A stretch of DNA of 31,279 nucleotides from JACMME01 sp051005015 (GTDB lineage Bacteria; Gemmatimonadota; Gemmatimonadetes; Gemmatimonadales; Gemmatimonadaceae): assembly GCA_051005015.1 (NCBI GenBank), contig JBPCJT010000167.1:1-31279 (forward strand), in the 5' to 3' direction. Positions within the stretch are counted from its first letter, which is position 1. Each line of letters opens with the position of its first letter. Of this stretch, positions 9,501 to 16,888 are shown one piece after another. The notes below the pieces were generated by a model. The model saw only the letters and a program-made list of their open reading frames with translations, did no database searches and was not told the DNA's origin. The translations under genes were made by a program, and so were the position numbers.

Positions 9501-9713
9501 AATAGCCTCTTCCACCGGCTCCACGATCTCGCGTTCCACAACGTCCGGTGATGCGCCCGGGTAGACGATCGTCGTCACGACGATGGGCTCCTGCACATCG
9601 GGAAATTCGTCCGTGTCGAGCTGGATCAGAGCGAAGATCCCGAAGGTCACCAGCGCCACCATCGCGGTGACAGTGACGATAGGACGCTTGATAGCAAAAT
9701 CGGAAATCAGCAT
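6564..9713 (-). CDS. RND efflux pump inner-membrane subunit (AcrB/MexB/AcrF family)
   Basis: 1049 residues, the normal length for hydrophobe/amphiphile-exporting RND pumps. N-terminal ISDFAIKRPIVT then TM1; large periplasmic loops about 35-335 and 560-860. TM4 has the proton-relay pair GILIDDAIVVREN (Asp400, Asp401). The C-terminal half has MGIVAKNAILLIDFA and RLRPILMTTFALIAGMLP, standard for the family. It exports drugs, detergents or metabolites using the proton gradient, together with the adaptor and the TolC domain encoded just upstream. Third gene of the operon, 100 bp after the adaptor stop, with a repeat hairpin in that gap. No obvious ribosome binding site before ATG 9713. Confidence 0.95.
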   Translation of the reverse strand: MLISDFAIKRPIVTVTAMVALVTFGIFALIQLDTDEFPDVQEPIVVTTIVYPGASPDVVEREIVEPVEEAISGISGVKDVRSKSSDGFAAITTEFTFSKDLGDATQEIRDKISEIRSDLPNEIEEPVLSKYSETDIPVFSLTLSSATLGGPELTRVADPGITRELRSLAGVAQVSVVGGIERELTVELRPNALQAAGVSVAEVVQALQLQNLAAPVGRVSGSLDERTIRLKGRLLEPPDFEQLVVTERNGSIIRLGQLANVRDGTEEARTLALFNGREAIGLDVRKSKGYSTTAVSAAVRERLDDIRAKLPPGVLLDVVQDAGERVDQSVSNVQEALIEGAALTVLVVFLFLNSWRSTVITGLALPVSVLASFIAVWAFGFTLNTMSLMGLSLAIGILIDDAIVVRENIVRHIEMGKDHFTASREGTDEIGLAVAATTFSIVAVFVPIGFMGGVGGQWFKPFALTIACSVLVSLFVSFSLDPMLSAYWADPQIEAHERRNPIARALDRFNNWFNRQAGNYKRVIGWALDHRAAMVGLAVGSFVGAIALQMFFGGGGFMPDMDQSELLIKVETPPGSNLDYTRLKAEEAGSMARSHGDVVRYTYTTIGGASGEVDAGQIYVRLKKKDERSISQGDFAQQMREQVASIGGASVSVFSGSWGGGIKQIQIELRGDDALTLAQLADRLSGEMRDIPGVVDVVLSTKGQRPELNVELNRGVAGSLGVTVGQVAQSLRPAFAGIDAGDWVDPQGETRDVVVRLAPESRRRASDLEQLPLVVRGADGGATTLPLGQIANIEQSIGPAQIDHLDRTKVVAVQANTFGRSLNEVLPDIQKKVDALQLPPGYRVTMGGEVEDQEEVFGQIFAALGAAVLLMYLILVMQFGSFLDPLAILLSLPLSLIGVVLALLVTGDTLNIMSMIGVILLMGIVAKNAILLIDFAKWARERDGLPLREALIEAGAIRLRPILMTTFALIAGMLPVAIGAGEGADFRAPLGRAVIGGVITSTFLTLLVIPTFYEIMDEWRAKAGRVFGIKTKQRTAEHRVVRPVAQSGD

Positions 9714-9731
9714 TTTGACGCAGAACTGGAT

Positions 9732-9807
9732 TGGGGAGAAGGAAGGTGGGGTGGGGAGTGGCGCGTGGCGGCAGAGAACCCACCCTCCACTCCCTCATCC
9801 CCACTTT
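9732..9807. repeat. period-7 GTGGNNN repeats in two inverted arms inside the efflux operon
   Basis: Left arm: GTGGGGA 9751, GTGGCGC 9758, GTGGCGG 9765. Right arm (minus-strand words): CCACCCT 9780, CCACTCC 9787, CTCATCC 9794, CCACTTT 9801, spaced exactly 7. The arms can form a G/C-rich imperfect hairpin in the operon message between adaptor and pump. Attenuation or differential mRNA stability is possible but is inference. Confidence 0.62.
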
Positions 9808-9813
9808 GCATTA

Positions 9814-10953
9814 TCAGGGCGACCCGGCCTGCTTGTCCGAGGGCGCACTTACAGTTATCGGCGTGCCAGGAGCAATGCCCTGAGCCGCGCCCAGCAGAAG
9901 CGTGTCGCCAGCCGCCACTCCGGAGCGAATCTCCAGGCGTTCAGTCGCTTCATCACGCAAGCCAAGCTCCACGTTCAACTTCTCCGTCTTGCCGTTCTTG
10001 ACACGAGTTACGGATGGCTGGAGGCCGCGCACGTCTACGGCGGTCACCGGAACGACGAGACCAGTGCGCGTCTCGCTGGCTACGCGGCCCTCCGCGAAAA
10101 GGCCGGAGACCAGGCGACCGCCGCTGTTGGGGATCTCGACCGTGATGCGCACCTGCCGCGTGGCTGGGTCCGCTACAGGGTTGACACGCTCGATGCGGCC
10201 GGCAAACGTGCGCCCGGGATAGCCATTCACGGCGAATTCCACTGGCGCGCCCGGGCTCAGCTCGCCCAGCTGCTCGGCGCGTACCGACGCCTCGAGCTTC
10301 ATGCGCGAAGGATCGACGACGGTGAAAAGCGCTGCCCCGGGCTGCACGACGTCGCCCGCGCTAACCGGGCGGTCGCTGACAATGCCAGTGAACGGCGCGC
10401 GGATTTCCGTTTTGGAGAGTAGCTGCTGCGCGACTGCGAAGCGCGACCGCGCGTCGGCCAACTGAGATTCAGCGTTCGTCACGTTCCACTTCGCCACCTC
10501 GAGGTCGCGATCGGCGATCGCGCCCGCCCCCGCTAGCGCCGCGGCCCGCTCGGCGTTGCGCCTGGCGACGGTGGCCCCCTGATTCGCCGTGCGCACAGCC
10601 GCGCGCGCCGAAAGGAAAGCGTCGCGCAGGCCGGTTTCGTCGATCCGTGCCAGGAGCGTACCCTTCCGCACAGACTGTCCCTGCTCCGCATAGGTCTGCA
10701 GCACCGCCCCACCAACCTCCGCGCGTACCGTAGCCTCGAGACGCGGCGCGAGAGAGCCGGAAATACCCGGGCCACTCTTCAACTCGGCGCGCTCCACGAT
10801 CAGGATGTTCTCCAGTCCCACAATTACGGTCAAATCGCCCTTCGCTTCGGCCGCATCCGCGGTATCTCCGCCCTTGCACGCACCGAACCCGAGCAAGCTC
10901 AAAATCGCAAAACTCGCGACCCGCGCCATTCCCACCGCTCTGCTGCTCCTCAT
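9814..10953 (-). CDS. RND periplasmic adaptor (membrane fusion protein, HlyD/AcrA family)
   Basis: 379 residues. N-terminal export signal ending GFGAC (Cys26); a poor lipobox because -3 is Phe, so lipidation is uncertain. The lipoyl halves are PRLEATVRAEVGG..VLQTYAEQGQSVRKGTLLARID and TEIRAPFTGIVSDRPVSAGDVVQPG. Between them lies an alpha-helical hairpin (about 105-170). Beta-barrel and membrane-proximal domains follow (EFAVNGYPGRTFAGRIERVNPVADPATRQVRITVEIPN). It links pump to outer-membrane channel. Its ATG overlaps the stop of the TetR-TolC frame as ATGA, so it is translationally coupled. It lies between channel and pump genes in one operon. Confidence 0.93.
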   Translation of the reverse strand: MRSSRAVGMARVASFAILSLLGFGACKGGDTADAAEAKGDLTVIVGLENILIVERAELKSGPGISGSLAPRLEATVRAEVGGAVLQTYAEQGQSVRKGTLLARIDETGLRDAFLSARAAVRTANQGATVARRNAERAAALAGAGAIADRDLEVAKWNVTNAESQLADARSRFAVAQQLLSKTEIRAPFTGIVSDRPVSAGDVVQPGAALFTVVDPSRMKLEASVRAEQLGELSPGAPVEFAVNGYPGRTFAGRIERVNPVADPATRQVRITVEIPNSGGRLVSGLFAEGRVASETRTGLVVPVTAVDVRGLQPSVTRVKNGKTEKLNVELGLRDEATERLEIRSGVAAGDTLLLGAAQGIAPGTPITVSAPSDKQAGSP

Positions 10954-13190
10954 GGTATTCCCGCTCCGGTCTGGCTTGCCTGTAAGACATCGGCCTGCTG
11001 TGGCCGCTGCGGTTGTTGTCGGTTCCGCTGCCCCGCTTGTTGCGACGCGCTTCCCGTGCCTCCAAATGCGCCAAGGGGCAGTTCCGGGAGAAGAGCCACG
11101 CGCGCACGTGCCACTTGCAGGTCGCGCGAAGCTATTGCTCGATTAGCCTGCGCCTGCTGCAAGAGAATGCGCGACTCCGACAGCTCCGTTTGCGTGGATA
11201 TTCCTTCGCGGTAGCGGATCTCGGCGATGTTGTATGCCCGCGCCGCCTGCGACGTCGTTCCGGAGCTCGCCTCCCAGCTCGTCTCCGCCGCTTCCAGTTC
11301 AGCCAGAGCACTGCGAGTGTCGAGCTCAGTCAACTCGCGGGTCCGCTCCAGCAGTAGCCGCCCTTCCGTCAGATTCGCTTCCGCTACCAACTCGTCACCG
11401 CGAATGCGGCCGCCGGTTAAGATCGGGACAGACAGGTTGACGCCCAGCGTCCAGTTGGTGCGGAATTCGTCCAGAGACGGCAGCCCTCCAATGGGATACC
11501 CTACGCGCCCATAAACGGAGGATACACTGACTGTCGGCAAACGCTGCGCTCGCGCCATGCGCTTGAGGTTTTCCTGCACCGTCACGTTTTCGGCCGCCTG
11601 CCTGACGGGCGCTCGGGCACTCGTTGCCGTATCGAGGGTGGAGGAAGTAAATGAAGCGAGGCGAGCCGGCGCCAGGGCGGCGCTGTCGCCAAGTCCGGTT
11701 GTGAGCACGACGTCCTGGTCGAGACGCAGGTCGAGGAGCTGTTTGAGCCTGAGATACGCCAATTCGCGATCGGTGCGCCTCGACACAACCACGGGACGCT
11801 GATTGTCGCGCGTGACCTGAGCACGGAGGAGATCGAATTCCGGTTGAGTGCCAACCTGCCGCGCCAGCTGCGTGTGACGCAGGGTGGTTTCCGCCTGCTC
11901 GAGAGTCGACTCCGCTATGGCGTACAACCGGCCCGCGAGCACAGCGTCGTAATACGCCTGGGTAATATCGAGGATAACCTGGGCGCGTGACGAGGAAAGA
12001 GTGATGTTCGCTGCGCGTCGTCCCGCATTGGCGGCGCGAGTCTGAGCTAGCACGCGGCCACCGGCAAAGAGCGTTTGCGATCCGGTCAGACCGAGCCTGT
12101 AGGCGTTAGCGCGACCGAATGGGAGGCTGCTGAAATCGAACCCACCTCCGGTCGCCCGGCAGTCTGTCGCGAGCGCAAGTGCCTGCTCGAGGCTGTCGAG
12201 GCGCTGGTCTGCCGTCAACGCCCCTGCCGGCACAAAAGGCCGGCATGGAGCACGAGAGTCTGCCGGACTGGTGTCGAGTCCGCGAAATTCCGAATCCAGG
12301 GTTCGCGTGTACGACAGCGAGCCCGCGAGCTGCGGAAAGAATTCGCTCCGTGCCCGGTACACCTCGCCGTGCGCGCGCGTAACGCTGGCCCGCGCGATGG
12401 CGATGTCCTCGCTCGCGCGATCTGCTATGCCGAGCGCTTCGTCGAGAGACAGAGCACGCGCCTGCGCGGCGTTTGACGAGACACCGATTTGAGGAGTGCC
12501 CGGCGTGGCCGGCGCCTGCGCGAGTACGGCACCCGCAGCAAGCACGATAAACAACACCGCCGTGGCGGCGCGCGCCACGCGCATGCGCGCTCGCGATTTC
12601 GGCTTCGCACGCCTCGACTCGGGTGCTCCGATAGCACGCATCGCGAGGCGGACGTAAGCCGAGAGTGCCTTGTCGGAGGAATCGCCATGCATTTCCGGCA
12701 GTAGTCCGCGCCACATCGCGTCGGCAAACACCACTGCCATGAGCATCCAGGTAGCCGCATGCGCGTCAAAATCATTCGACGCGAGACCGCGTTCCCTCAA
12801 TCGCTCCAGATATGCGCGCAGTTCTCTCGCGGGCTGCGCGGGACAGTTGGCCGCGCCGCGAGCCATGTCAGGGTGCTCCGCCATGTCGCCCATGGCTGTG
12901 CGGATGAGGGAGCGTCGTTCGTGAAGAAAGGCAAAGTGCGCCCGACACCAGCCCATGAGCTCGCGCTCCGGATCGGATGGTTCCAGTGGCAGAAGGTTCA
13001 TGGGCATACAGCTCACGCCGTACTCGCGAGTGGCCTCCAGGATCAAGGCATCCTTCGATCCGAAGTGACGGAACAGCGTTATTTCATTGACGCCGGCTTC
13101 CTGAGCAATGCGTCGCGTAGTAGCGCCGCGGTAGCCGGCTTCGGCATACACACCCGCGGCGGCGGCGAGAAGTCTTTCGCGAATGTCCAT
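10950..13190 (-). CDS. TetR-type repressor fused in frame to a TolC-family outer-membrane efflux protein
   Basis: 746 residues in one uninterrupted frame. Residues 1-190 are a full-length TetR regulator: helix-turn-helix TTRRIAQEAGVNEITLFRHF at 24-43 followed by the effector-binding helices. Residues 191-207 are a basic linker (ESRRAKPKSRARMRVAR). Residues 208-226 are a hydrophobic helix ending VLAQA, exactly like a signal peptide with an AxA cleavage motif. From about 236 on there are two OEP repeats of a TolC channel (LSLDEALGIA; long coiled helices; WTLGVNLSVPILTGGR; Gln-rich tail). Met203 (codon at 12582-12584) could be a separate tolC start, but no Shine-Dalgarno precedes it. The first start, ATG 13190, lies nine bases from the -10 box. 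First gene of the efflux operon. Confidence 0.88.
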   Translation of the reverse strand: MDIRERLLAAAAGVYAEAGYRGATTRRIAQEAGVNEITLFRHFGSKDALILEATREYGVSCMPMNLLPLEPSDPERELMGWCRAHFAFLHERRSLIRTAMGDMAEHPDMARGAANCPAQPARELRAYLERLRERGLASNDFDAHAATWMLMAVVFADAMWRGLLPEMHGDSSDKALSAYVRLAMRAIGAPESRRAKPKSRARMRVARAATAVLFIVLAAGAVLAQAPATPGTPQIGVSSNAAQARALSLDEALGIADRASEDIAIARASVTRAHGEVYRARSEFFPQLAGSLSYTRTLDSEFRGLDTSPADSRAPCRPFVPAGALTADQRLDSLEQALALATDCRATGGGFDFSSLPFGRANAYRLGLTGSQTLFAGGRVLAQTRAANAGRRAANITLSSSRAQVILDITQAYYDAVLAGRLYAIAESTLEQAETTLRHTQLARQVGTQPEFDLLRAQVTRDNQRPVVVSRRTDRELAYLRLKQLLDLRLDQDVVLTTGLGDSAALAPARLASFTSSTLDTATSARAPVRQAAENVTVQENLKRMARAQRLPTVSVSSVYGRVGYPIGGLPSLDEFRTNWTLGVNLSVPILTGGRIRGDELVAEANLTEGRLLLERTRELTELDTRSALAELEAAETSWEASSGTTSQAARAYNIAEIRYREGISTQTELSESRILLQQAQANRAIASRDLQVARARVALLPELPLGAFGGTGSASQQAGQRNRQQPQRPQQADVLQASQTGAGIP

Positions 13191-13199
13191 GGTGACAGC

Positions 13200-13239
13200 A
13201 ATATAGTGAAGGCAGATGTGTAAGCAAGTAGGTACTTAC
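13200..13239 (-). promoter_or_regulatory. promoter of the TetR-TolC efflux operon with overlapping TetR-like operator
   Basis: On the minus strand: -35 TTGCTT (13222-13227), 16-base spacer, -10 TATATT (13200-13205). The ATG at 13190 is nine bases past the -10, so the message would be leaderless or nearly so, consistent with the missing Shine-Dalgarno. A palindrome AAGTA-GG-TACTT (13226-13237) within GTAAG...CTTAC (13220-13239) overlaps the upstream edge of the -35. By TetR-family precedent the TetR domain of the first gene would bind here and repress its own operon. Confidence 0.65.
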
Positions 13240-13240
13240 A

Positions 13241-13313
13241 ACTGGGAGTGGGAGGAGGAGCACCACCTCCCCTCCACATTCCCAGTGCGATTTCCCCACT
13301 CCCAATTACTCCC
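13241..13313. repeat. degenerate G/C-rich period 6-7 repeats between kinase and efflux operon
   Basis: G-rich left arm from 13241 (ACTGGGA, then GTGGGAG at 13248) faces a C-rich right arm with units TCCCCAC 13293, TCCCAAT 13300, TACTCCC 13307. ACTGGGA (13241-13247) is complementary to TCCCAGT (13280-13286). The right end overlaps the histidine kinase stop codon. Same style as the repeats at 9732-9807. Confidence 0.55.
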
Positions 13314-15003
13314 GCTTCGCCGGCATCCAAACCACAAACCTGCTCCCTTCCCCCACCTTGCTCTCGGCGCTCACGTCCCCCCCGAGCAAGCGCGCAAGCT
13401 GGCGCGCAACACTCAGACCCAGCCCCGTCCCGCCCGCGCGTCGCGTCGCGCTCTGCTCCACCTGCCAGAAGGGATCGAAAACGTGATCGAGATCGCCCGG
13501 GGAGATGCCGATGCCGGTGTCGGAGATCTCGAAAATCGTGCGTCCTTGTTCGAGCCGCGCTACCAGCTCGATATGTCCATTATCAGTAAACTTTATGGCG
13601 TTCCCCAGGAGGTTGCAGAGAATCTGCCGCATCTTGCTGCGGTCGGTTTCCATTCGCACGCCCGCGTCAGGCGTCCGCACATCAAAGCGCAGTCCCTTCT
13701 TGCGCACCAGGGGCTCCATCAGCACGCAAGCAGAGTCCACCAGCTCAGCCACCGCAACGTCTTCCGCAAGGACTCGCTCCTGTCTCGACTCCATTCGCGC
13801 GAAGGTGAGAATCTCCTCAACCAGCTCCAGTAAGTGTTCGCCGCTCGCGCGAATTCGGCCGAGTTGCTCTTTCTGCACGGCGTTCACCGGACCAACTATC
13901 TCGTCGTGCAGAAGTTCGGCGTAACCGAAAATCGCGCTGAGCGGTGTTCGAAGCTCGTGGCTCATCACGGCGAGAAAGTTGCTTTTTGCCTGGCTCGCCT
14001 TCACCGCTGTTCGGTGCAGCCGCGCATTGTCGATAGCCATGCCCCCGCGAAGCGCCAGCTCTTCCGCCAACTCCAGCTCGTGCTCGCCGTATTGGCGTCC
14101 GGACTCGGACGTGGCGAGTGAAATAGCCCCGATCGTGTGCCCGCGCGCCTTGAGTGGCACTATGATAAGAGACTTTGGGCCGAGCGCCGCGAGGATCTGC
14201 AAAACGCGGGGCTCCGCCTTCACGGAAGCAGCCATTTCAGGTGGCAGAGCTTCGAAAAGTACGGGCTCACCGGTGTGCAGCACTGTTGCAAGAAGGCTGC
14301 GAGGATCGGCAGGGTCAGGAAATTTCAATTGCGCGAGCTCGAGTAGCATGGACTCTTTCTCGCTTGTAGCGGCCGTGGCCGAAACCTGCTTGATGTGGCC
14401 GTTCTCCTCCACTTCATGGATGAGGCAGTAATCCGCGATCTGCGGCACCGCAAGCTGAGCAAGCGTAGCCAGGGAATCGTAGTAGTCCAGCGTACCAGCC
14501 AGCACTCGGCTCGCCTCTCCAAGAAAGTGCTGTGCTTCCTCCAGCCGATGCTCGGCCGCGATGTTGTGAATCTCCCACCGCAGGCCCACGAGCGATCCGT
14601 CCGGCCGGTTTACGGCAGTGGCTGTCAGTGAACCATCGAACGGAGCGCCGGTGCGTGGACAAATACGGAGCAGCCACCGTCTCCGGGCGCGCACACCACG
14701 AAGCATGGAAAGCTTGCCCGGGAAATCACGCCGCGCGTCTTCGTCCAGAAACAGCGCGAGAGAGGTATTCTCCAGCGCATGGCGGGGAACGCCCAGCAGC
14801 GCGGCGGAGGCCTGGCTTCCCGCGCGGATAACACCGCCCTCGTCCGTAACGAGATAGGCGTCCGATGCGTACTCGAAGAGCTCCCGGTACTCCGATGGCA
14901 GAAGATGCCATCCAGACACTCCCGAATGCTGGGACGAACGGGGCTCGGAAGCCACACGAAAGACCTCCCGAGGGAGATCGGAATCTGGCACCTGCGAAAT
15001 CAC
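13306..15003 (-). CDS. soluble PAS-GAF sensor histidine kinase, orphan
   Basis: 565 residues from GTG 15003, whose last two bases form part of the upstream stop (GTGA overlap); an AGGAG lies 14 bases before it. The frame stays open to 15126, but that longer version would lie inside the preceding gene. Domains: PAS about 37-150 (YRELFEYASDAYLVTDEGGVI), GAF about 160-335, HisKA with phospho-acceptor MSHELRTP (His349), and HATPase with N box NLLGNAIKFTDNG, G1 DTGIGI, F box FDPFWQ and G2 GGTGLGLSVA. No membrane helix, so cytosolic, sensing an internal ligand or acting with the small membrane protein before it. No response regulator is adjacent. Confidence 0.93.
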   Translation of the reverse strand: MISQVPDSDLPREVFRVASEPRSSQHSGVSGWHLLPSEYRELFEYASDAYLVTDEGGVIRAGSQASAALLGVPRHALENTSLALFLDEDARRDFPGKLSMLRGVRARRRWLLRICPRTGAPFDGSLTATAVNRPDGSLVGLRWEIHNIAAEHRLEEAQHFLGEASRVLAGTLDYYDSLATLAQLAVPQIADYCLIHEVEENGHIKQVSATAATSEKESMLLELAQLKFPDPADPRSLLATVLHTGEPVLFEALPPEMAASVKAEPRVLQILAALGPKSLIIVPLKARGHTIGAISLATSESGRQYGEHELELAEELALRGGMAIDNARLHRTAVKASQAKSNFLAVMSHELRTPLSAIFGYAELLHDEIVGPVNAVQKEQLGRIRASGEHLLELVEEILTFARMESRQERVLAEDVAVAELVDSACVLMEPLVRKKGLRFDVRTPDAGVRMETDRSKMRQILCNLLGNAIKFTDNGHIELVARLEQGRTIFEISDTGIGISPGDLDHVFDPFWQVEQSATRRAGGTGLGLSVARQLARLLGGDVSAESKVGEGSRFVVWMPAKRE

Positions 15004-15278
15004 TCGCTGCTTGAGGACTCCTGAACTTTCGTCTCGGCTCTGGGGTCTCTGATCCCCGTATCCTTCAAATCGTTGAAGTAGCCCCAGGTCCAACCGATGA
15101 GCGGAATTACGAGAAAGAACCACCACGTCATCGCCCCGTACAACGGCATGTAGGGGAATCCGGTCGAGCGGTGCGACATCCGAGTGTCGTTATAAGTAAC
15201 GAACAACACTCCCAGTAGAACCAGCGCGATAAGCCAGAGCACTCCCACGAGCACGACACTTCTCTTCCGATTTGCCAT
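15000..15278 (-). CDS. small two-helix inner-membrane protein upstream of the histidine kinase
   Basis: 92 residues, preceded by a strong Shine-Dalgarno-like AGAGGAAGAG directly before ATG 15278. Predicted helices at about 8-28 (VVLVGVLWLIALVLLGVLFV) and 48-68 (AMTWWFFLVIPLIGWTWGYF) joined by a short loop with Asp, Arg and His; charged, Glu/Ser-rich C-terminus. No recognised family. Its stop overlaps the start of the histidine kinase, implying coupled translation and possibly a membrane partner or input module for that soluble kinase; this is inference from arrangement only. Confidence 0.8.
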   Translation of the reverse strand: MANRKRSVVLVGVLWLIALVLLGVLFVTYNDTRMSHRSTGFPYMPLYGAMTWWFFLVIPLIGWTWGYFNDLKDTGIRDPRAETKVQESSSSE

Positions 15279-15298
15279 CTCTTCCTCTTGAGCGATTC

Positions 15299-15354
15299 GC
15301 AGTGGCAGTAAGCAGTAATTAGTAATCTCTAATTCACGATTCGCAAATCACGGT
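15299..15354. repeat. eight consecutive heptad units in the P450 upstream spacer
   Basis: Units step exactly by 7 from 15299: CAGTAAG 15306, CAGTAAT 15313, TAGTAAT 15320, CTCTAAT 15327, TCACGAT 15334, TCGCAAA 15341, TCACGGT 15348. The first half is AGTAA-like and the second half TCAC-like (GTGA on the other strand). The rest of the 251-bp divergent spacer (15279-15529) shows no strong sigma-70 promoter. Confidence 0.72.
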
Positions 15355-15529
15355 AGCTGCACTGTAACCCGAGTGCGCAATCCGCCATCCCGGAATCCGG
15401 AAAACCGGCGGCTGACTCTGTGAATGCGCGGAAGATAATCCGGGCAGTCCCCAGGCGCATCCGCATACCGGAGGACGACGTGCAATGATATCATGAAGTT
15501 CCTGCAATCCAAAGCGAGCTACCGGCGGT

Positions 15530-16888
15530 ATGACACCTTCCACCACCACATTCCCACCCGGCCCACGGGCCCGCTATCCGGGCCAGCACCTGGTCTCCTT
15601 TGCCCGCGACCGACTCGACTTCCTGCGCCGTCTCGCCACGCACGGCGACATTGCGCACATCCGGCTCGGCACTCAGCACTTTGTTGTCCTCAATAATCCC
15701 GAGTACACCAGGCAAATTCTCGTAACGGACAGTAGAAACTTCACCAAGGGACGAGGCCTCGAACGAGCCAAGCTTCTCCTCGGCGAAGGGTTGCTTACCA
15801 GCGAGGGGGCTTTCCACCTCAGGCAGCGACGCCTGGCGCAGCCAGCCTTCCATCGTGAGCGGATGAACGGGTATGCAACAGTCATGGTGGAGCACGCCGC
15901 GCGCACTCGCGATCGCTGGATGGATGGAGCAGCCATCGATATTCACCAGGAAATGACGCGGCTTACGCTCGGTATTGCCGGCAAAACACTATTCGATGCT
16001 GAAGTGGAGGGTGAGTCGCGCGAGATCGGTGAGTCGCTCACCGCGGCGTTTGACGTCTTCAACCTCGCGCTGCTTCCATTTGCGGAGCTGATGGACAACC
16101 TCCCGCTCCCATGGACACTCCGATTCAAGGCCGCGCGTCGCAGGCTCGATGACACCATCTACAGGATTATCGCCGAGCGGCGCGCTCGAGGCGGCGATCG
16201 CGGAGACCTCCTTTCCATGCTCATGGCTGCCCAGGACACTGAAGGCGATGGCGGCGGAATGACGGACACACAGCTCCGTGACGAGATCATGACGATCCTT
16301 CTTGCCGGCTATGAGACTACGGCTAACGCGCTAACCTGGACGGCATATCTTCTTTCTCGGAATCCGGACGCCGAGGCTCGCATGCACGCCGAGGTGGATT
16401 GCGCGATTGAAGGCCGGTTGCCTACCATGGCAGATGTGCAGCGACTTCCCTACACGCGGATGGTGTTCGCCGAATCGCTGAGGCTCTACCCGCCGGCATG
16501 GGTGGTGGGCTACCGCGCCCAGAAAGCCTTCACTCTTGGCGACTACCAGCTCCCGCCCCGCACCATCGTGATCATGAGTCCATTCATAACGCAGCATGAC
16601 GCTCGTTATTTTCCGGAGCCCGAACTCTTCAACCCCGAGCGCTGGACGCCTCAAGCAGTTGCCGAACGCCCGCGTTTCGCCTATTTCCCATGCGGCGGCG
16701 GCCCGCGCCAATGCATCGGCGAACAGTTCGCGTGGACTGAAGGTGTCCTCCTGCTGGCGACGATAGGGCAGAAGTGGCGTCTCCGGCTTGCGCCGAAGCA
16801 TATAGTCGCGCTGGACCCTAGCTTCACGCTCCGCCCCAAAGGCGGAATGCCCATGACTACTCACCTTCGCCCAAGCAGGCTGACATGA
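15530..16888 (+). CDS. cytochrome P450 monooxygenase
   Basis: 452 residues, normal for a soluble bacterial P450. Proline-rich start PPGPRARYPGQH; I-helix oxygen-activation motif LAGYETTANAL (258-268); K-helix ESLR (Glu315, Arg318); PERF-type region FNPERW; haem loop FPCGGGPRQCIGEQFA with ligand Cys395. Family function: haem-dependent hydroxylation of fatty acids, terpenoids or xenobiotics; substrate not predictable. No ferredoxin or reductase gene is nearby, so redox partners must come from elsewhere. ATG 15530 has only a weak GGCGG upstream. Its stop overlaps the next start (ATGA), so the DUF4198 gene is co-translated. Confidence 0.95.
   Translation: MTPSTTTFPPGPRARYPGQHLVSFARDRLDFLRRLATHGDIAHIRLGTQHFVVLNNPEYTRQILVTDSRNFTKGRGLERAKLLLGEGLLTSEGAFHLRQRRLAQPAFHRERMNGYATVMVEHAARTRDRWMDGAAIDIHQEMTRLTLGIAGKTLFDAEVEGESREIGESLTAAFDVFNLALLPFAELMDNLPLPWTLRFKAARRRLDDTIYRIIAERRARGGDRGDLLSMLMAAQDTEGDGGGMTDTQLRDEIMTILLAGYETTANALTWTAYLLSRNPDAEARMHAEVDCAIEGRLPTMADVQRLPYTRMVFAESLRLYPPAWVVGYRAQKAFTLGDYQLPPRTIVIMSPFITQHDARYFPEPELFNPERWTPQAVAERPRFAYFPCGGGPRQCIGEQFAWTEGVLLLATIGQKWRLRLAPKHIVALDPSFTLRPKGGMPMTTHLRPSRLT

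Noticed and set aside
9583..10422. 279-codon frame antisense to the RND pump start and adaptor
   Set aside because: It spans two real genes and their spacer on the opposite strand and has no domain.
15003..15126. 41-residue N-terminal extension of the histidine kinase
   Set aside because: It lies wholly within the coding region of the small membrane protein; the GTGA overlap start is better placed.
15485..15496. Three-codon mini-ORF (ATG ATA TCA TGA) after a GGAGGA, before the P450
   Set aside because: A regulatory leader is possible, but so short a frame occurs easily by chance and nothing else supports it.
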